Shown piece by piece: positions 24,128-36,175 of a DNA stretch of 64,000 bases (position 1 is its first letter; every line of letters begins with the position of its first letter). The notes under the pieces are model-generated. The model worked only from the letters and a program-made list of their open reading frames with translations. It made no database searches and was not told the origin of the DNA. Position numbers and translations under genes: made by a program. This DNA is from Isoetes taiwanensis (lineage: Eukaryota; Streptophyta; Lycopodiopsida; Isoetales; Isoetaceae): NCBI GenBank assembly GCA_021234155.1, contig JAJEKV010000006.1, positions 13,048,143 to 13,112,142 of the forward strand, read 5' to 3'.

Positions 24128-26089
24128 AGCTCCCGGCTGTTCTGATGTGGCAGTATCCCGCCACGTCATTTTGTTAAAACCAAGATAATGCTGGTCCGAT
24201 TCTACTACGGCATTAATAAAAGTCTAGTATACACGAATTTAGGCTGCTTCAAATTCCGGGTTGGAACCACAGCTGACACCATTAATAAAAGTCTAGTAGT
24301 ATACAGGAATCACCTCCTGCTTCAAATTCTGGGGTGAAATCAATAGAATGGAGGGTGAAATTGCTGAAACTGCACGTAAAATCCCTAGAATGCCGGGTTG
24401 AATCAAGAAACTCTGTTCCTCGGCGATTTTGAAAACAGCTACACATTCGCAGAAAGAATTTGTGAATAAGCATAAAAATGATTGGAGGGGTCTAGAGACG
24501 ATGGGATAGACCATGCTCCTATGCCACTGATGTCAAAAATGAGGAGGATCATAAAAAAGAGATAAGAAAATATCTCCCTTCTCAAGCACGTAGAGATATT
24601 AGCGAGTGTTGGTTAGAGGACTCCTCAAAAAGATTTTGTTCCTCTTTAGGCAACAACCAGCATACCAGCCCCAGTACATGGAAGCCAATTTGCACTGGTT
24701 TACTCACACAATTATTGTGGAGCTTATCCTGCCCCATTGTGAGGACAAAGTGGAGGACACGCATAGGCACAAGTTCTACCACGTCGGGGATCATCATCGT
24801 ATAACCCCAGTAACCAACACCCAAAGCTAAACATACACTGGCCAGGTTGGATGCTGCCTAGTGGCGTGACGTTAAAATACTATCTATCTATCTATCTTTT
24901 ATGGAGGTTCGAGTCCTTGTATCGGCGGGATTGGCAACTATTGCAAATCATAGGGTATTTGATTACAAATACAGTGTAATCAATCATTTCTAAGCGTATT
25001 TGCATTGGTCATGTGCAAATCCGACAGCTGCATTGGGTGTTGGGCACGACGAGTGCGAATAAGCATAAAAATGACACATGACATGTCGTGATTCTCGGAT
25101 GCAGCAGAATCGTTGGCACCCTCTTTTTACGTGTTTAGAAGGTTGCCAATGTGAAATTCACATGTCATAAATTCCCCAAATGTATTCATGCTCTATTAAC
25201 CTTGAAAATTAAAATAAAAATTCAACGTGGCATTGTCAAACACAATTTTAACGATCTAGGGAATACAGGCTAGCTGTCACAAATCCAAATTGCCCACTGC
25301 TCATCCTTCGCCACATGGCCAAGGAAGCCACCGAATAAAATAAACTAGAATTGGATCGAGATTCCACTTGAGACGATGGCCCTTCTCTGTTTTACTGTAA
25401 TTGCTAGGTCATAGCCTTCAACTCCAGATGAACAAGTTGTGGAGCAAATCCATGCCTCCGGTGGATGCTGTCAAAAATCTTCCCCCAAAAATATCAGGAA
25501 GATTGGCTGATAGCTACCTGGCAATTAACAAGCTATTTATGGAAATCCAAACCTAAACCCGATGCTAAACTACCTGTTGTAGTGGAATCGCTTCAATCGA
25601 AGGCAGTTCTTGAATCCTGGCATTCGAATGGTTGGCTCTTAAAAGCCACCCTTCAACTGACGCCAGTGGAATCTGGGTTTTCTTTGTCCAGGAGACTAAA
25701 GTCCTTCTCAAGAAATTCTTCAAGGGAATTCCTCGAGGTGGGCGGAGCTGCCGAGAGAATATTCTCAGAGAACTAGAGGTGGATTTTCTCAGGCATAATC
25801 CACTTTAGGTGGGATTACGCAAATGAAGATTTCTTTTACGCTTTCGACTGGTTTTTTCTTTTGCGAGCCATTTGCTACTCCCACGAGCCGACCTTTGTCG
25901 ATGGTGTTGAGGTTTTGGAGTGGTTTGACAAGGCGTTGATACTTATTCTTGAACGTGCTGCTAGTTTTGTTGAAAGCTCTTATAGTTTTGTGGCGTTTTC
26001 TTTATGGATTTGAGTTGTAGAACATCTGTTTTGGCGAGATCTTTCTATTTTACAAGCACATGCAGCTCAATTTTTTAGAGTTTTGGCAA
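24128..26089. other. intergenic region between HSP21 and the Gypsy element
   Basis: Contains the tRNA-like element at 24852-24930. A short plus-strand stretch near 25465-25560 (including LADSYLAINKLFMEIQ in one frame) looks weakly coding but soon meets stops. No family recognised. Confidence 0.35.
24852..24930 (+). repeat. tRNA-like SINE head with (TATC)n
   Basis: TGCCTAGTGGCGTGACG resembles a Pol III A box. GGTTCGAGTCC at 24906-24916 is a perfect B box about 40 nt downstream. Between them lies a (TATC)n tract. The first 30 nt (cctagtggc..gacgttaaaatactatct) also occur on the minus strand at 58884-58920, so this is a dispersed family. Confidence 0.55.
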
Positions 26090-26896
26090 TGTTATGCCCA
26101 AAATATTTTGCAGACCATTGTTATATAATTTGCATGCATGTTTGTTGTGGGCTGACAATAAAGATTTAATGCAAGTGGCATTAAAAATTATATGGTCATT
26201 TTTCCCCAGTTTATAGTGCACCTGGTAGGTCTTAGACTAGGGCGCAACCAGATGTTATAAGGGGTAAACGTGGTTGCGAGATTGCCTTAGCATTGTGAAA
26301 ACAATGTAGTTAAGGGGGCAAGTCTTATTTAATGGGTGGAGCAACCCATTGAAGTTTATTAAAACTTATAATGGTTTAAAAATCATTGGAATTAAAATTG
26401 GTGAGCACCCTTAAATCGGGGATGCCACCACGCTGCTGTGGTTGCAGCGTAAACAGGCTGGCCTGAGGTGAGACCCGGGCCGCCGGATCTGTTTTCGGCA
26501 GGCTCGTCCTGCTGTATGCTGCCCACTTGGCCATGCCAGGTGGGCAGAGGTTTCCAACAAACAAGGGCGACGGTCTGTTATAGAGAGAGGCCGAAAAACT
26601 ACAGGAGCAGACTTGATTACCAGAGGGAAGTCGTTTTACAAAGGGAGGAGTAAGCAATTCAACAGGGAAAAGTGGGGTACGATTTGCTGAACTGGAGTTG
26701 CAGCAGAGAAGCCCTATCCTAGTAAGTCCTGAGCTGGGTGTAATCCGGTTGTGGCCTTGGGGCCATGTTTACTATAATGAACACAGTGGATTACCATGAC
26801 TGGAAGGCTTTATAATAACTAGTGTGGACTTGTTCCCTGGAACTAGAATTAAACCGTAAAACCCAGAACCTACAAATTGCTAAACCCCTTCCCTTT

Positions 26897-28941
26897 AAGC
26901 ACGAATTAATTATTTGGAGAAAATAAGCTGATTTTGAGAATTTCGAGTGCACCTCTTCAGGTCCACCACAAGCCAAAAGTACTCAACTTTAATTTGAAAT
27001 TGTCCCGCCCAACCACAAGTCAAAAAGTCATCATCCTCCATTAAATTTGTCCCGCCCAAGATAGGCGGGATAATTTAAAATTTGAACGAGAGAGAGAATT
27101 TTATTTCCCCGTTGTCGACAAAGCATCTCGAACCCAAGCTTCAAAGCGCCATAGCCAGTTTTGCCATCGCGGAGGTCCAAGATCCAAGCGGCGATCGCGT
27201 CGAAAGTCGCCATAAGAAGGTCAAATCTCCAAATAAGCCATAGCCTGACGTCGCCATAGTCATGCGGCTTCGCCCTACACCACATCCTTTCGGAGTTCTT
27301 TGGGGTGGTTTCTTTTGAAGCCGCATAAAGGTGCACGTGGGCCGAAGCTCCTAGAGTTCTGAGTGGCTCTAAGCGCATCGCCAGATGCTTCCAAGGGCAT
27401 AGATTGAAATGGAGGAAGATGGCATAGACGGATTCAAAGATAGATGGCATAGACGGATTCAACATAGATAGTTTTGCGGATTTGGAACCCTGCTTGGATT
27501 TTGCCGGCTTCGAGATTTTTGCAGGGGTCTCGCACCCCCGCTCCCGGAGTCCCCGCTGAGATTTTGTCCGTTCTTCAGACCCCTGCCCGGTGGGGAGCCG
27601 TGAGTGGTTGTAGAAAAATCGAAATAGAAAATGATACATTGAACGTTTGAGAAGACTTGCTTAATGCAAGCCGATTTGAAGCGGTGACAAGCGATTATAC
27701 CCTTTAAAGGTTGGACTGGACCAAAAATAGAAAACGAGGGACCGATTCTTCTATTGCGGTGTAGATTGCATGCAATGCAGATCTACCTCATTGCATCTTT
27801 TTTCCTCGCTCAAAAGCTATGTTTTTCAGGTTGGCTCGCATTGCGATGCTATCATAAAACTATGGTTTTAACCTTGCAACAAATCCGCACCATATCCCGA
27901 TTGGAAAGATGATTTGTTGGCGCTTTGATTTCTCGGCTCAAGTTCTTTCTACCTCTTTGTTGATTTTAGTCGCCTCAGCCTTCTTTCCACTTCGATCATG
28001 TTATGCTTGAGATTTTGTCCGGTTCTCACCCCCGCCCGTAATGCCCGCTTTTTTTGCCGACTTCTACACCCCTCGCTTCTATCGCTGCTCGACCCAAAAA
28101 TCTATGTGTAAGCTTGAGAAAGACTGAACTTTTTAATATTTTTGTATTTGCAGACTGGAGAAACCCGCATGTTTGAAAGAAATCCTCTGCCAAATCGCAT
28201 GGCTGCAAGAATTTTTTCAGCCATGGCTGTACGGATTATGAAAAAGGATTTTCTGTGGTAAGATTTGTCTCCACAGAATCGCCATGGCGATGTTGAAGAG
28301 CAGGAAACAGAATTTTGTGGTAAATTTTAGCTCCACGTTGCTCAAGGCAATTTAGATGAGCACTAAAAGACACAAGTTTTGCTTAGCAAAATCGCTGTGG
28401 CGATTATGCTGAGCAAATGTTTTTTTTTTAAGTTATATTTTTGTAGTCATCACTTTAAAATGGCAGAGAAATACATGGGTTTTGCTCAACAGAATCGCCA
28501 CAGCGATTTTGTTGAGCAGGATTTCGTAGGCAAACAGAGCATTCTTGCTCAAGCAAATCGCCACAGCGATTGTGTTGAGCAGAAAATATGTTTTTTTTTT
28601 AAAGATTGTATTTGTTTTATTACGTAGAATAAGCTTTAAAATTTTAAAATAAAAATATTATTATGTCAATGGAAGTAGCTACGCGAGTTCTAAATGTTCG
28701 CGTCACATTCGCCCGAAACAGCTTTTACGCTTTCTAATGGTCAGCTCTTACTCAAAAAGAGCTCGATTAGCCTTTACAAATGCCAATTTCGATACTAATC
28801 ACGATTTTATGGGTGAAAATCATAAAAATAAATGGCAACTTCTACTCAATTGCAACCAATTACGGCGTTTTATAGAGAACCAACAACCTATTTCATACTA
28901 AACGAGAATTTCGAAATTCTCTAATTAATTAATTCTTGCTT
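26897..28941. mobile_element. 2,045-bp terminal-inverted-repeat element in the Gypsy 5' LTR
   Basis: Ends are inverted copies: left AAGCACGAATTAATTATTTG, right (reverse complement) AAGCAAGAATTAATTAATTA, about 24 bp with few mismatches. It is flanked by CTTT (26893-26896 and 28942-28945). The uninterrupted 3' LTR has the site once (cccttccctttgaaag near 34991), which proves the insertion and a 4-bp duplication. No transposase seen. The longest frame (27639-27031, minus, 202 aa) is arginine/serine-rich at its start and matches nothing I know. The right half carries three 36-bp palindromes. A non-autonomous cut-and-paste element; a 4-bp CTTT duplication does not assign it to a superfamily by eye. 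Confidence 0.8.
28380..28581. repeat. three 36-bp palindromic repeats
   Basis: At 28380-28415, 28483-28518 and 28546-28581. Each is exactly 36 bp, starting TGCT(T/C)A and ending TGAGCA, with arms of about 16 bp (TGCTCAACAGAATCGC and its imperfect complement) around a 4-bp centre (CCAC or TGTG). Spacing is 67 then 27 bp. Weaker half-copies lie near 28270-28360. Confidence 0.85.
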
Positions 28942-30188
28942 CTTTGAAAGCTCTGTAGTATAAGTTGAGTGAGCTTGGGATGCTACCTGGCTTCTTCTGG
29001 CCCAGCAGCAAGTTGCAATAGCAATCAAGAGCTGCAGGTCGATGGTGCTTAACGGAGCTGTCAAGCTTCGTTCTTCTAGTGCCACTGTCCTATATGGAAG
29101 CAAGGGTAAACTTGTTTCATTAGGAGATCTCTTATTGCTAGTGAGATGGGTGCTTAGTGCTGGTATGGGACAGTACTAGGTGGTCGTCAACAGTCTAGTG
29201 TTAGAAGAGTATTGCCTTACTCTGTATATACAATTTGATATCATGAGCTCTATGCAGAGAAGATAAGCATTGGGTGTTTATCATAAGGGAGGGTTTATGC
29301 AAGCATATGATTAGATAAGCATGTCTTATCTTGTTAGGAACTTCTGGTACTGGTGAGATGAAATCTATCGCTGGTATGGGACGGTGATGGACGTAATCAA
29401 CAGTCTAGTGTTTTGGGTTCCTATGATGCTTGCAGTTCCTCCTCACTGATCCACCGCGGGGTTCTAGGCTTACGCATTGCCTAGATATGGTGGGGTGTGT
29501 CTGCTTTGCAGATGCTATGGTGCGCGTGGTGTATTCCATATGTGTGTACTTGCAGTCCGTCAGTCATTGCTTCATGTTGACATTACTAGATAGAATAGAA
29601 TAGAATAGGTTCTTGTGCATGTTACTAACAAGTGGAAGCTTGTGCAGGCTGTTTGATAGCTGGCGGAGCATGCGTGTGTATAGTTATCTTATGTTGTCAC
29701 CTTATTATCTGTATACGTGGCTTTCATGTATATAGCCTCGTGGGAGGCAGTACTTGTTCTGTGTACTCTGATGGTTTGATGTGAATACAAATCGAAAATT
29801 TTGGTACTAAAATTTTGGTTTGTAACTGTGGTAGCTGAGAGTAGCTGAGATGGAGCACGGCGAGACTAGTGCAGGCGCACATACTCAGGACAGATGACTC
29901 CTATGGAGGAGGAACTTGATGTGCGAGGGCTAGCTGGTCGCTGATGGAAACCCGTGAGAACCATCGAGACCATGCACGGGCGGGGCGGAGGACTTGCTTG
30001 GGTGTGCAACCTGAGCCTCAAGGTAGTATTGATACCGCATCGCTATGAGAATCGTGTTTAGAGACCCTTGCTAGCACGGATGGCCATGGGAAGTCTGCGG
30101 AGAAAGGGAAGTCTCCTGCAGTTGTGATAGTGGACCGGATGTACCTAGTGCTAGTGCTACTGTGGAGCAGTCACTGAAGAGTTCCTGA

Positions 30189-30695
30189 TTGAGCAAGGAG
30201 GACATACGCAGTCTCGAGCGCACAAAGATCCCAGATTGGAATGGGAAAGGCACTGCTGAGGAGGCGATGGCTTGGATTGATAAGCTCGAGACCTTTTTTG
30301 AGGCTACCAATAAGGGTGATAAGGCGCGGTTGTTTACTGCGCAGATGCGGCTGAAATCGGATGCCTATAGTTGGTGGAATGGTCCTACCATGAAGAAAGA
30401 GGTGAATACCTGGTCCGATTTCAGGAAATCCTTTATTGGGGAGTATGCACCTCAGCATGATGCTTGTGATGCGCTTGAGAAGTTGCGGTATTGTAAGCAG
30501 ACATAATCTATGAGTGCTTATATCAATAAGGTACGGGGTTATATCCACAGGGTTGGAGACTTGTCCGAGGCTCGGCAGGTGGATTTCTTCCTAAGTGGTC
30601 TATCCAGTGTTGCTCTCAAGAAGCAGATAATCGGGTTGAAGCCCGAGGATTTTGAGGGCAATGATGTTGGCTCGTCAGCTTGGGGAAGAGGATGA
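30189..30695 (+). pseudogene. Gypsy gag remnant
   Basis: Frame encodes a retrotransposon gag core (AMAWIDKLETFFEAT, YSWWNGPTMKKEVNTW, FRKSFIGEYAP), a stop at 30504-30506, then continues in the same frame (INKVRGYIHRVGDLSEARQV). No CCHC zinc knuckle was found. There is no ATG at the left edge of the open frame, so its start is unclear. Capsid-like role in packaging element RNA; inactive here. Confidence 0.8.
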
Positions 30696-30817
30696 GTCAT
30701 TTAAGAGGACGTCCCGGAAGTTCTCAAAGAAGAAAAACAAGCAAACGTGACTGAAAAGGCCGAAGAACTATTGGAATCTAAGACAGTTTCAGCCATTGCC
30801 ATGGAAGAGCTGCGCGC

Positions 30818-33800
30818 ATGGACAAGCCCGCAAGCAAGGACATCATGGACATGTTTGCTGGACGGGTGATTAGATTCTTGGGCAGAATCATGGGCCGAAG
30901 TGTTGTGGTGTTGTTGGATTGTGGCTCTTCTAACATGTTTATCTCTTCTAAGTTGGTGGAAGAACCGCACCTACCTTGTATTAAGACGAACAAGTACAAG
31001 GTAGATGGTCATTTTGTGAACAATTCTCAGGTGGAGGATCGTAAAGCTACTGGGGTGCCCTTGGGTATTCAAGGCTACTAGGAAAAGCTTGATTTTGACC
31101 TTTTGGATGTTGGCCGATATGATGTGGTGTTGGGGATAATATGGTTGCAGCGGGTTAAGCCTACTGCAATAGATTGGAACACTCACCAGGTGACGTTGAA
31201 GCACGATGGACGGGAGATCTATCTGCAAGGGAGTCCTTTGACGAGAGCTTCCAAGATTGTGTCGTCGCTTCAGGTCAAGAAACTGGTACGTAGATCTCCC
31301 AATCAATGTTTTCTTCTATTTATTGATGAATGTTATCCTGCTTTTGAGTGTTGTCATATGAGTGCTGATAATAAGGTCATGGAGAGTGCAAAAGGCCAAA
31401 AAGAGTTGCAGGATCTATTGTATGAATTTCAGAATGTGTTCCCTGAGGAACTGCCTGAAGGACTTTCACCTAGTAGAGAGATTGAACATGAGATTGATTT
31501 AGAGTCTGGATCCAAACCTGTATTTCGTAGCCCTTATAGATTGTCCATATTGGAACAAGATTAGGTTAAAAAGCAGGTTCATGAGCTGTTAGCCAAAGGG
31601 TTTGTGTGATCTAGCAAATCCCCTTATGGTGCTCCTGTCATTCTAGTTAAGAAAGGACGGATCAATGCGGATGTGCATTGATTATCTTGCCTTGAATAAG
31701 ATCACAATCAAGAATAGGTATCCCTTGCCTAGGATTGATGAGATTATAGATAGATTAACAGGAGCTAAGTATTTTTCTAAGTTGGATTTGCGCAGTGGTT
31801 ATCACCAAATAAGGGTGAAGGAGTCGGATCTACATAAGATTGCCTTCAGGACCACTTTTGGTCATTTTGAATTTTTGGTGATGTCTTTTGGACTAACGAA
31901 TACTCCTGCTACCTTTTCCAGAATGATGAATGAGGTTTTTGCAGGATGTCTTGATACTTTTATGGAAGTATTCTTAGATGATATCCTGGTATATAGTAAA
32001 ACCTTGGAGGAGCATTTGAATCATTTGCATCTATACTAACTCTGCTCAGACAGCATAAGTTATATGCAATGATGTCAAAGTGTGAATTTTTAAAAGCACA
32101 GGTGGAATATTTGGGCCACATTATATCTGCTGAAAGTGTAGCTATAGATCCCAAGAAGACGGAGGCAATTCAGTCTTGGCCTGTGCCGAAGAACGTATCT
32201 GAGTTGCGTAGTTTCTTGGGATTGGCCAGTTATTATCGCAGATTTGTCTGGAAGTTTGCCAAGATTGCAGCTGCTCTAACTATATTGTTGAAAACTAATG
32301 TCCAGTGGCAATGGACAGCAAAACAGCAGTAGGCAATGGATATGCTGAAGAGGTTGATAACCTCAGCGCCTATTTTGTTGATTCCAGACATGAGTAAACC
32401 TTATGAGGTTTACACAGATGCATGTGGTTATGCCATTGGTGATGTTCTCATGCAGGATGGTAGGGTAGTGGCGTATGAAAGTCGCCAACTCGATGCTGCT
32501 GAGAAGAACTATTCCACCTATGAGCAGGAGTTACTGGCCATGGTTCATGCGCTCAATGTCTGGAAACATTATCTCCGCAATAAGTGCGAGTTTGTGGTCT
32601 ATAGGATCATAAGCCATTGAAATTCTTGCAAAGCCAGGCCGAGGTAAGTCCAAGGCAAGCAAGATGGTTGGACTTTCTTTCTCAATTTCATTTTCACGTT
32701 GAACATCTTCCCGGGAAAAAGAATCATGTTGCTGATGCTCTTTCTCGGGTTCGGGAAGTAAATGTGATGGTTCAATGTGAAATTGCTTTGGTGTCACAGA
32801 TTAAGCAAGCATATGACTTGGATGCCTATATTTTGAGTATGCAGCATCTATCCAATGATACTTGGGATATCCAGAACGGACTCTAGTATCATAAGGGACG
32901 TATTTATGTTCCTACTGTGGACACTTTGAGAAAGCAATTATTGAGCGAATTTCATGATGCACCTTATGCTGGGCATGGGGGTGAGTGGAAAACATATGAA
33001 TCGCTCAAGAGAATGCTTTACTGGCTAGTTTGAAAGGGGATGTGCAGGAATATGTGAAAGTTTGTGAGACTTGTCAGCAGGTTAAAGCGAGTCGAGGCAA
33101 GACTCCAGGACTTCTGCAACCTTTGACTGTGCCAGAGGAGAGGTGGAGTGAAATATCTATGGATTTCATTGTGAAGTTGCCTCGTACTGTGCATCACTAC
33201 ACTCAGATACTTGTCATTGTGGATAGGTTGACGAAGTATGCACGCTTTATACCTCTGACAAAGAATGCTGATGGCTTGGCGGTGGCCAAGGCTTATATGC
33301 AGCATGTATTCTCTATTTTTGGATTACCCAAAAGATATTGTAAGCGATCGAGATATGAAATTTACTGGGAATTTCTGGCGCGAATTGTTCTCTGCATTAA
33401 AGTGCACTCTTCAGTTCTCTAGTGGAGATCATCCGAAAACGGATGGGCAAGCTGAAAGAGTGAATCAGATTTTGGAGAATATGCTAGATCTTATGTGGCC
33501 ACTCAACAATCCAGATGGAAGGACTATTTTCCAATTGTGGAGTTTGCTTACAATAATGGGTTGCAACAGAGCATCAAAACTAGCCCGTTTGTGGCTATGT
33601 TTGGGAGAAATCCCAGGGGACCTGTATCGCTTGGTTTTGAAGGGCTGAAAACTGATGCTGCTATAAGTATGCTTGAAGGCATGGATGTGACACTTGAGTT
33701 GTGTCAATTGCATATGAGACAGGCCTAAGATCGGGCAAGGGCATGTGCCAATTTGTCGAGAGCCCCGATCAAGCTACATGAGGGTCAGATGGTATTCTTT

Positions 33801-34240
33801 CCCGCAAATTTGAAAAGAAAAGCAATATTGCCATTGTTTGCAGGAAAGAAACCAAAGCTCTCCCCAAGATACAATGGTCCTTATAAAAATTTGAAGAAAT
33901 ATAGTGATGTTGCCTTCCAGTTGCAACTTCCACCGAATGTGGACATTCATCCAGTTTTCCATGTGAGCCAGTTGCGACCAGCTCTGTGGAAAGCTGCGAA
34001 TGTTGTGCCTTCTCAGGAACACATGGTGGAGTTGGATAGAATTCCTATCTCTGAAAGAATATTGAATTCCCGGATAGTGCGGATCCACTAAAGAGACCAG
34101 ATGGAATTTCTGGTGAAATGGAAACATAGACCTGTCTTAGAGGCGACGTGGGAGAGTCGTCGTTTCATCTCAATATCCGGATGTTATGGCTCAATGGTCT
34201 TGAGCCGATTCTTGAGGACAAGAATCCACGGGTGTTGGGG
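30818..34240 (+). pseudogene. Gypsy pol remnant: protease, RT, RNase H, integrase, chromodomain
   Basis: In order: protease (VVLLDCGSSNMFIS, with Asp-Cys-Gly instead of the usual Asp-Ser/Thr-Gly) near 30900; RT at 31665-32330 ([14 protein letters not shown], the FLDDILVYS active site); RNase H at 32336-32620 (VYTDACGYAIG); the ADALSR hinge near 32735; integrase from 32890 (CETCQQVKASRGKTPG, MDFIVKLPRT, SDRDMKFTGNFW, GDHPKTDGQAERVNQ); and a C-terminal chromodomain-like block near 34060-34190 (ILNSRIVR, MEFLVKWKHRP, EATWESRRF). At least seven stops or frameshifts interrupt it. The chromodomain places it with the chromoviruses. Confidence 0.85.
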
Positions 34241-34243
34241 TAA
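34230..34243 (+). promoter_or_regulatory. polypurine tract of the Gypsy element
   Basis: gggtgttggggtaa directly precedes the TGTTATGCCC start of the 3' LTR. It is the site where plus-strand synthesis would begin. Confidence 0.5.
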
Positions 34244-35703
34244 TGTTATGCCCAAAATGTTTTGCAGACCGTTGTTATATAGTTTGCATGCATGTTTGTT
34301 GTGGGCTGACAATAAAGATTTAATGCAAGTGGCACTAAAAATTATATGGTCGTTGTTCCCCAGTTTAAGTTAATGGTGCACCTGGTAAGTCTTAGACTAG
34401 GGCGCAACCAGATGTTATAAGGGATAAACGTGGTTGGTGGATTACCATAGCATTGTAAAAACAATGTAGTTAAGGGGCGAGTCTTATTTAATGGGTGGAG
34501 CAACCCATTGCAGTTTATTAGAACTTATAATGGTTCAAAAACCATTGGAATTAAAATTGGTGAGCACCCCTTAAATCGGGATGCCACCATGCTGTTGTGG
34601 TTGCAGCATAAACAGGTTAGCCTGAGGTGAGACCCGGGCCACCGGATCTGTTTCCGGCAGGGTCGCCCTATTGTATGCTGCCACGTGGCCCTGCCAGGTG
34701 GGCAGGAGTTTCCAGCAAACAAGGGTGGCGGCCTGTTATAGAGGGAGGCCGGAAAACTACAGGAGCAGACTTGATTACCAGAGGGAAGTCGTTTTACAAA
34801 GGGAGGAGTAAGCAATTCAATAGGAAAAAGTGGGGTACGATCTGCTGAATTGGAGTTGCAATGGAGAAGCCTTATCTCGGTAAGTCCTGAGCTAGATGTA
34901 ATCAGGCTTCATAATAACTAGTATGGACTTGTTCCCTGGAACTAGAATTAAACCGTAAACCTAGAACCTACAAATTGCTAATTCCCTTCCCTTTGAAAGC
35001 TCTGTAGTATAAGCTGAGTGAGCTTGGGATGCTACCCGGCTTCTTCTGGCCCAGCAGCAAGTTGCAATAGCAATCAAGAGCTGCAGGCCGATGGTGCTTA
35101 ATGGAGCTGTCGGGCTTCTTTCTTCTAGTGCCACTGTCCTATATGGAAGCAAGGGTAAACTTGTTTCATTAGGAGATCTCTTATTGCTAGTGAGACAGGT
35201 GCTTAGTGCTGGTATGGGACAATACTAGGTGGTCGTCAACAGTCTAGTGTTATAAGAGTATCTTGCCTTCTGTATATACGATTTGATATCGTGAGCTCTA
35301 TGCAGAGCAGATAAGCACTGGGTGTTTATCATAACGGAGTGTTTATGCAAGCATATGATTAGATAAGCGTGTCTCTTGTTAGGAACTTCTGGTACTGGTG
35401 AGATGAAATCTATCGCTGGTATGGGACGGTGATGGATGTAGTCAATAGTCTAGTGTTTTGGGTTCTTATGATGCTTGTAGTTCCTCCCTCACTTTGGATC
35501 CACCTGCGCGCGGATTCTAGGCAATGTACTGTCTAGATATGGCGTCTAGATATGGCGGGGTGCCATATGACGTGTGTCTGCTTTGCAGATGCTATGGTGC
35601 GTGTAGTGGATTCCATGTGTGTGTACTTGCAGTCCATCAGTCGTTGCTTTATGTTGACATTACTAGATAACTCTTGTGCATGTTACTAACACGTGGAAGC
35701 TTG

Positions 35704-36175
35704 TGTTATAATTATGGCCCAAGAATCTAGCTGCTCAAACAATCACTGCTACTCCTTTATCTTGGCTTAAGCGGCACCGACTCACAAGGAGTCGGCTCCA
35801 TGTTTCCAGCAGTCGGTCATGGAGATACTATTCTCAATTTTCCCAAATATCCCACAGACGTAAAATAAACTTCTGAACCATTGAAACCTAACTAGGTTTC
35901 CACGAGTATAATTTTCACCGCGTTTTTTATACGGCGGAATATACATGGGCACTGTTAGCGGAATACGCCTTTTAAATTTGATTCTGAGCATCACAAATGC
36001 AAGCAGCGCCCATTTTCTATTTTCGTGCTTTTTACTTGCATTCACTGCCACTGCTTCTCATGAATGCTCATATGACTCATAACCTACTGCCACTGCTTCT
36101 CATAGGTCAGAGCAAACTCAGTTATTGCATGAATCAACTGAGAAATACTATTATAATATGAACAAAATCCCTTCA
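35704..36175 (-). repeat. Copia 3' LTR (472 bp, shortened)
   Basis: Same ends as the other LTR. It jumps from aatctagc to tgctcaaacaatcactgc, skipping about 136 bp present at 40480-40616. Confidence 0.9.

Larger units (their letters stand above)
26090..29826 (+). repeat. 5' LTR of the Gypsy element, interrupted
   Basis: Matches 34244-35703 plus 41066-41249 throughout, apart from the insertion at 26897-28941, about 60 extra bases near 26750-26805, and an expanded (TAGAA)n near 29586. Its last base is T where the 3' LTR has the canonical A. The adjoining primer site is degenerate (tggtagctgagag). Confidence 0.88.

Noticed and set aside
27031..27639. 202-aa minus-strand frame in the inverted-repeat element as a transposase
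   Set aside because: No DDE motif, zinc finger or other family pattern. Composition is Arg/Ser/Lys-rich, as in chance frames of GC-richer DNA.
28380..28581. 36-bp palindromic repeats as a CRISPR array
   Set aside because: Spacers differ in length (67 and 27 bp), the genome is a plant, there are only three units and no cas genes, and they lie inside a transposable element.
30189..34240. Endogenous pararetrovirus or other plant virus
   Set aside because: LTRs, integrase and chromodomain in Gypsy order identify an LTR retrotransposon. No movement or coat protein was seen.
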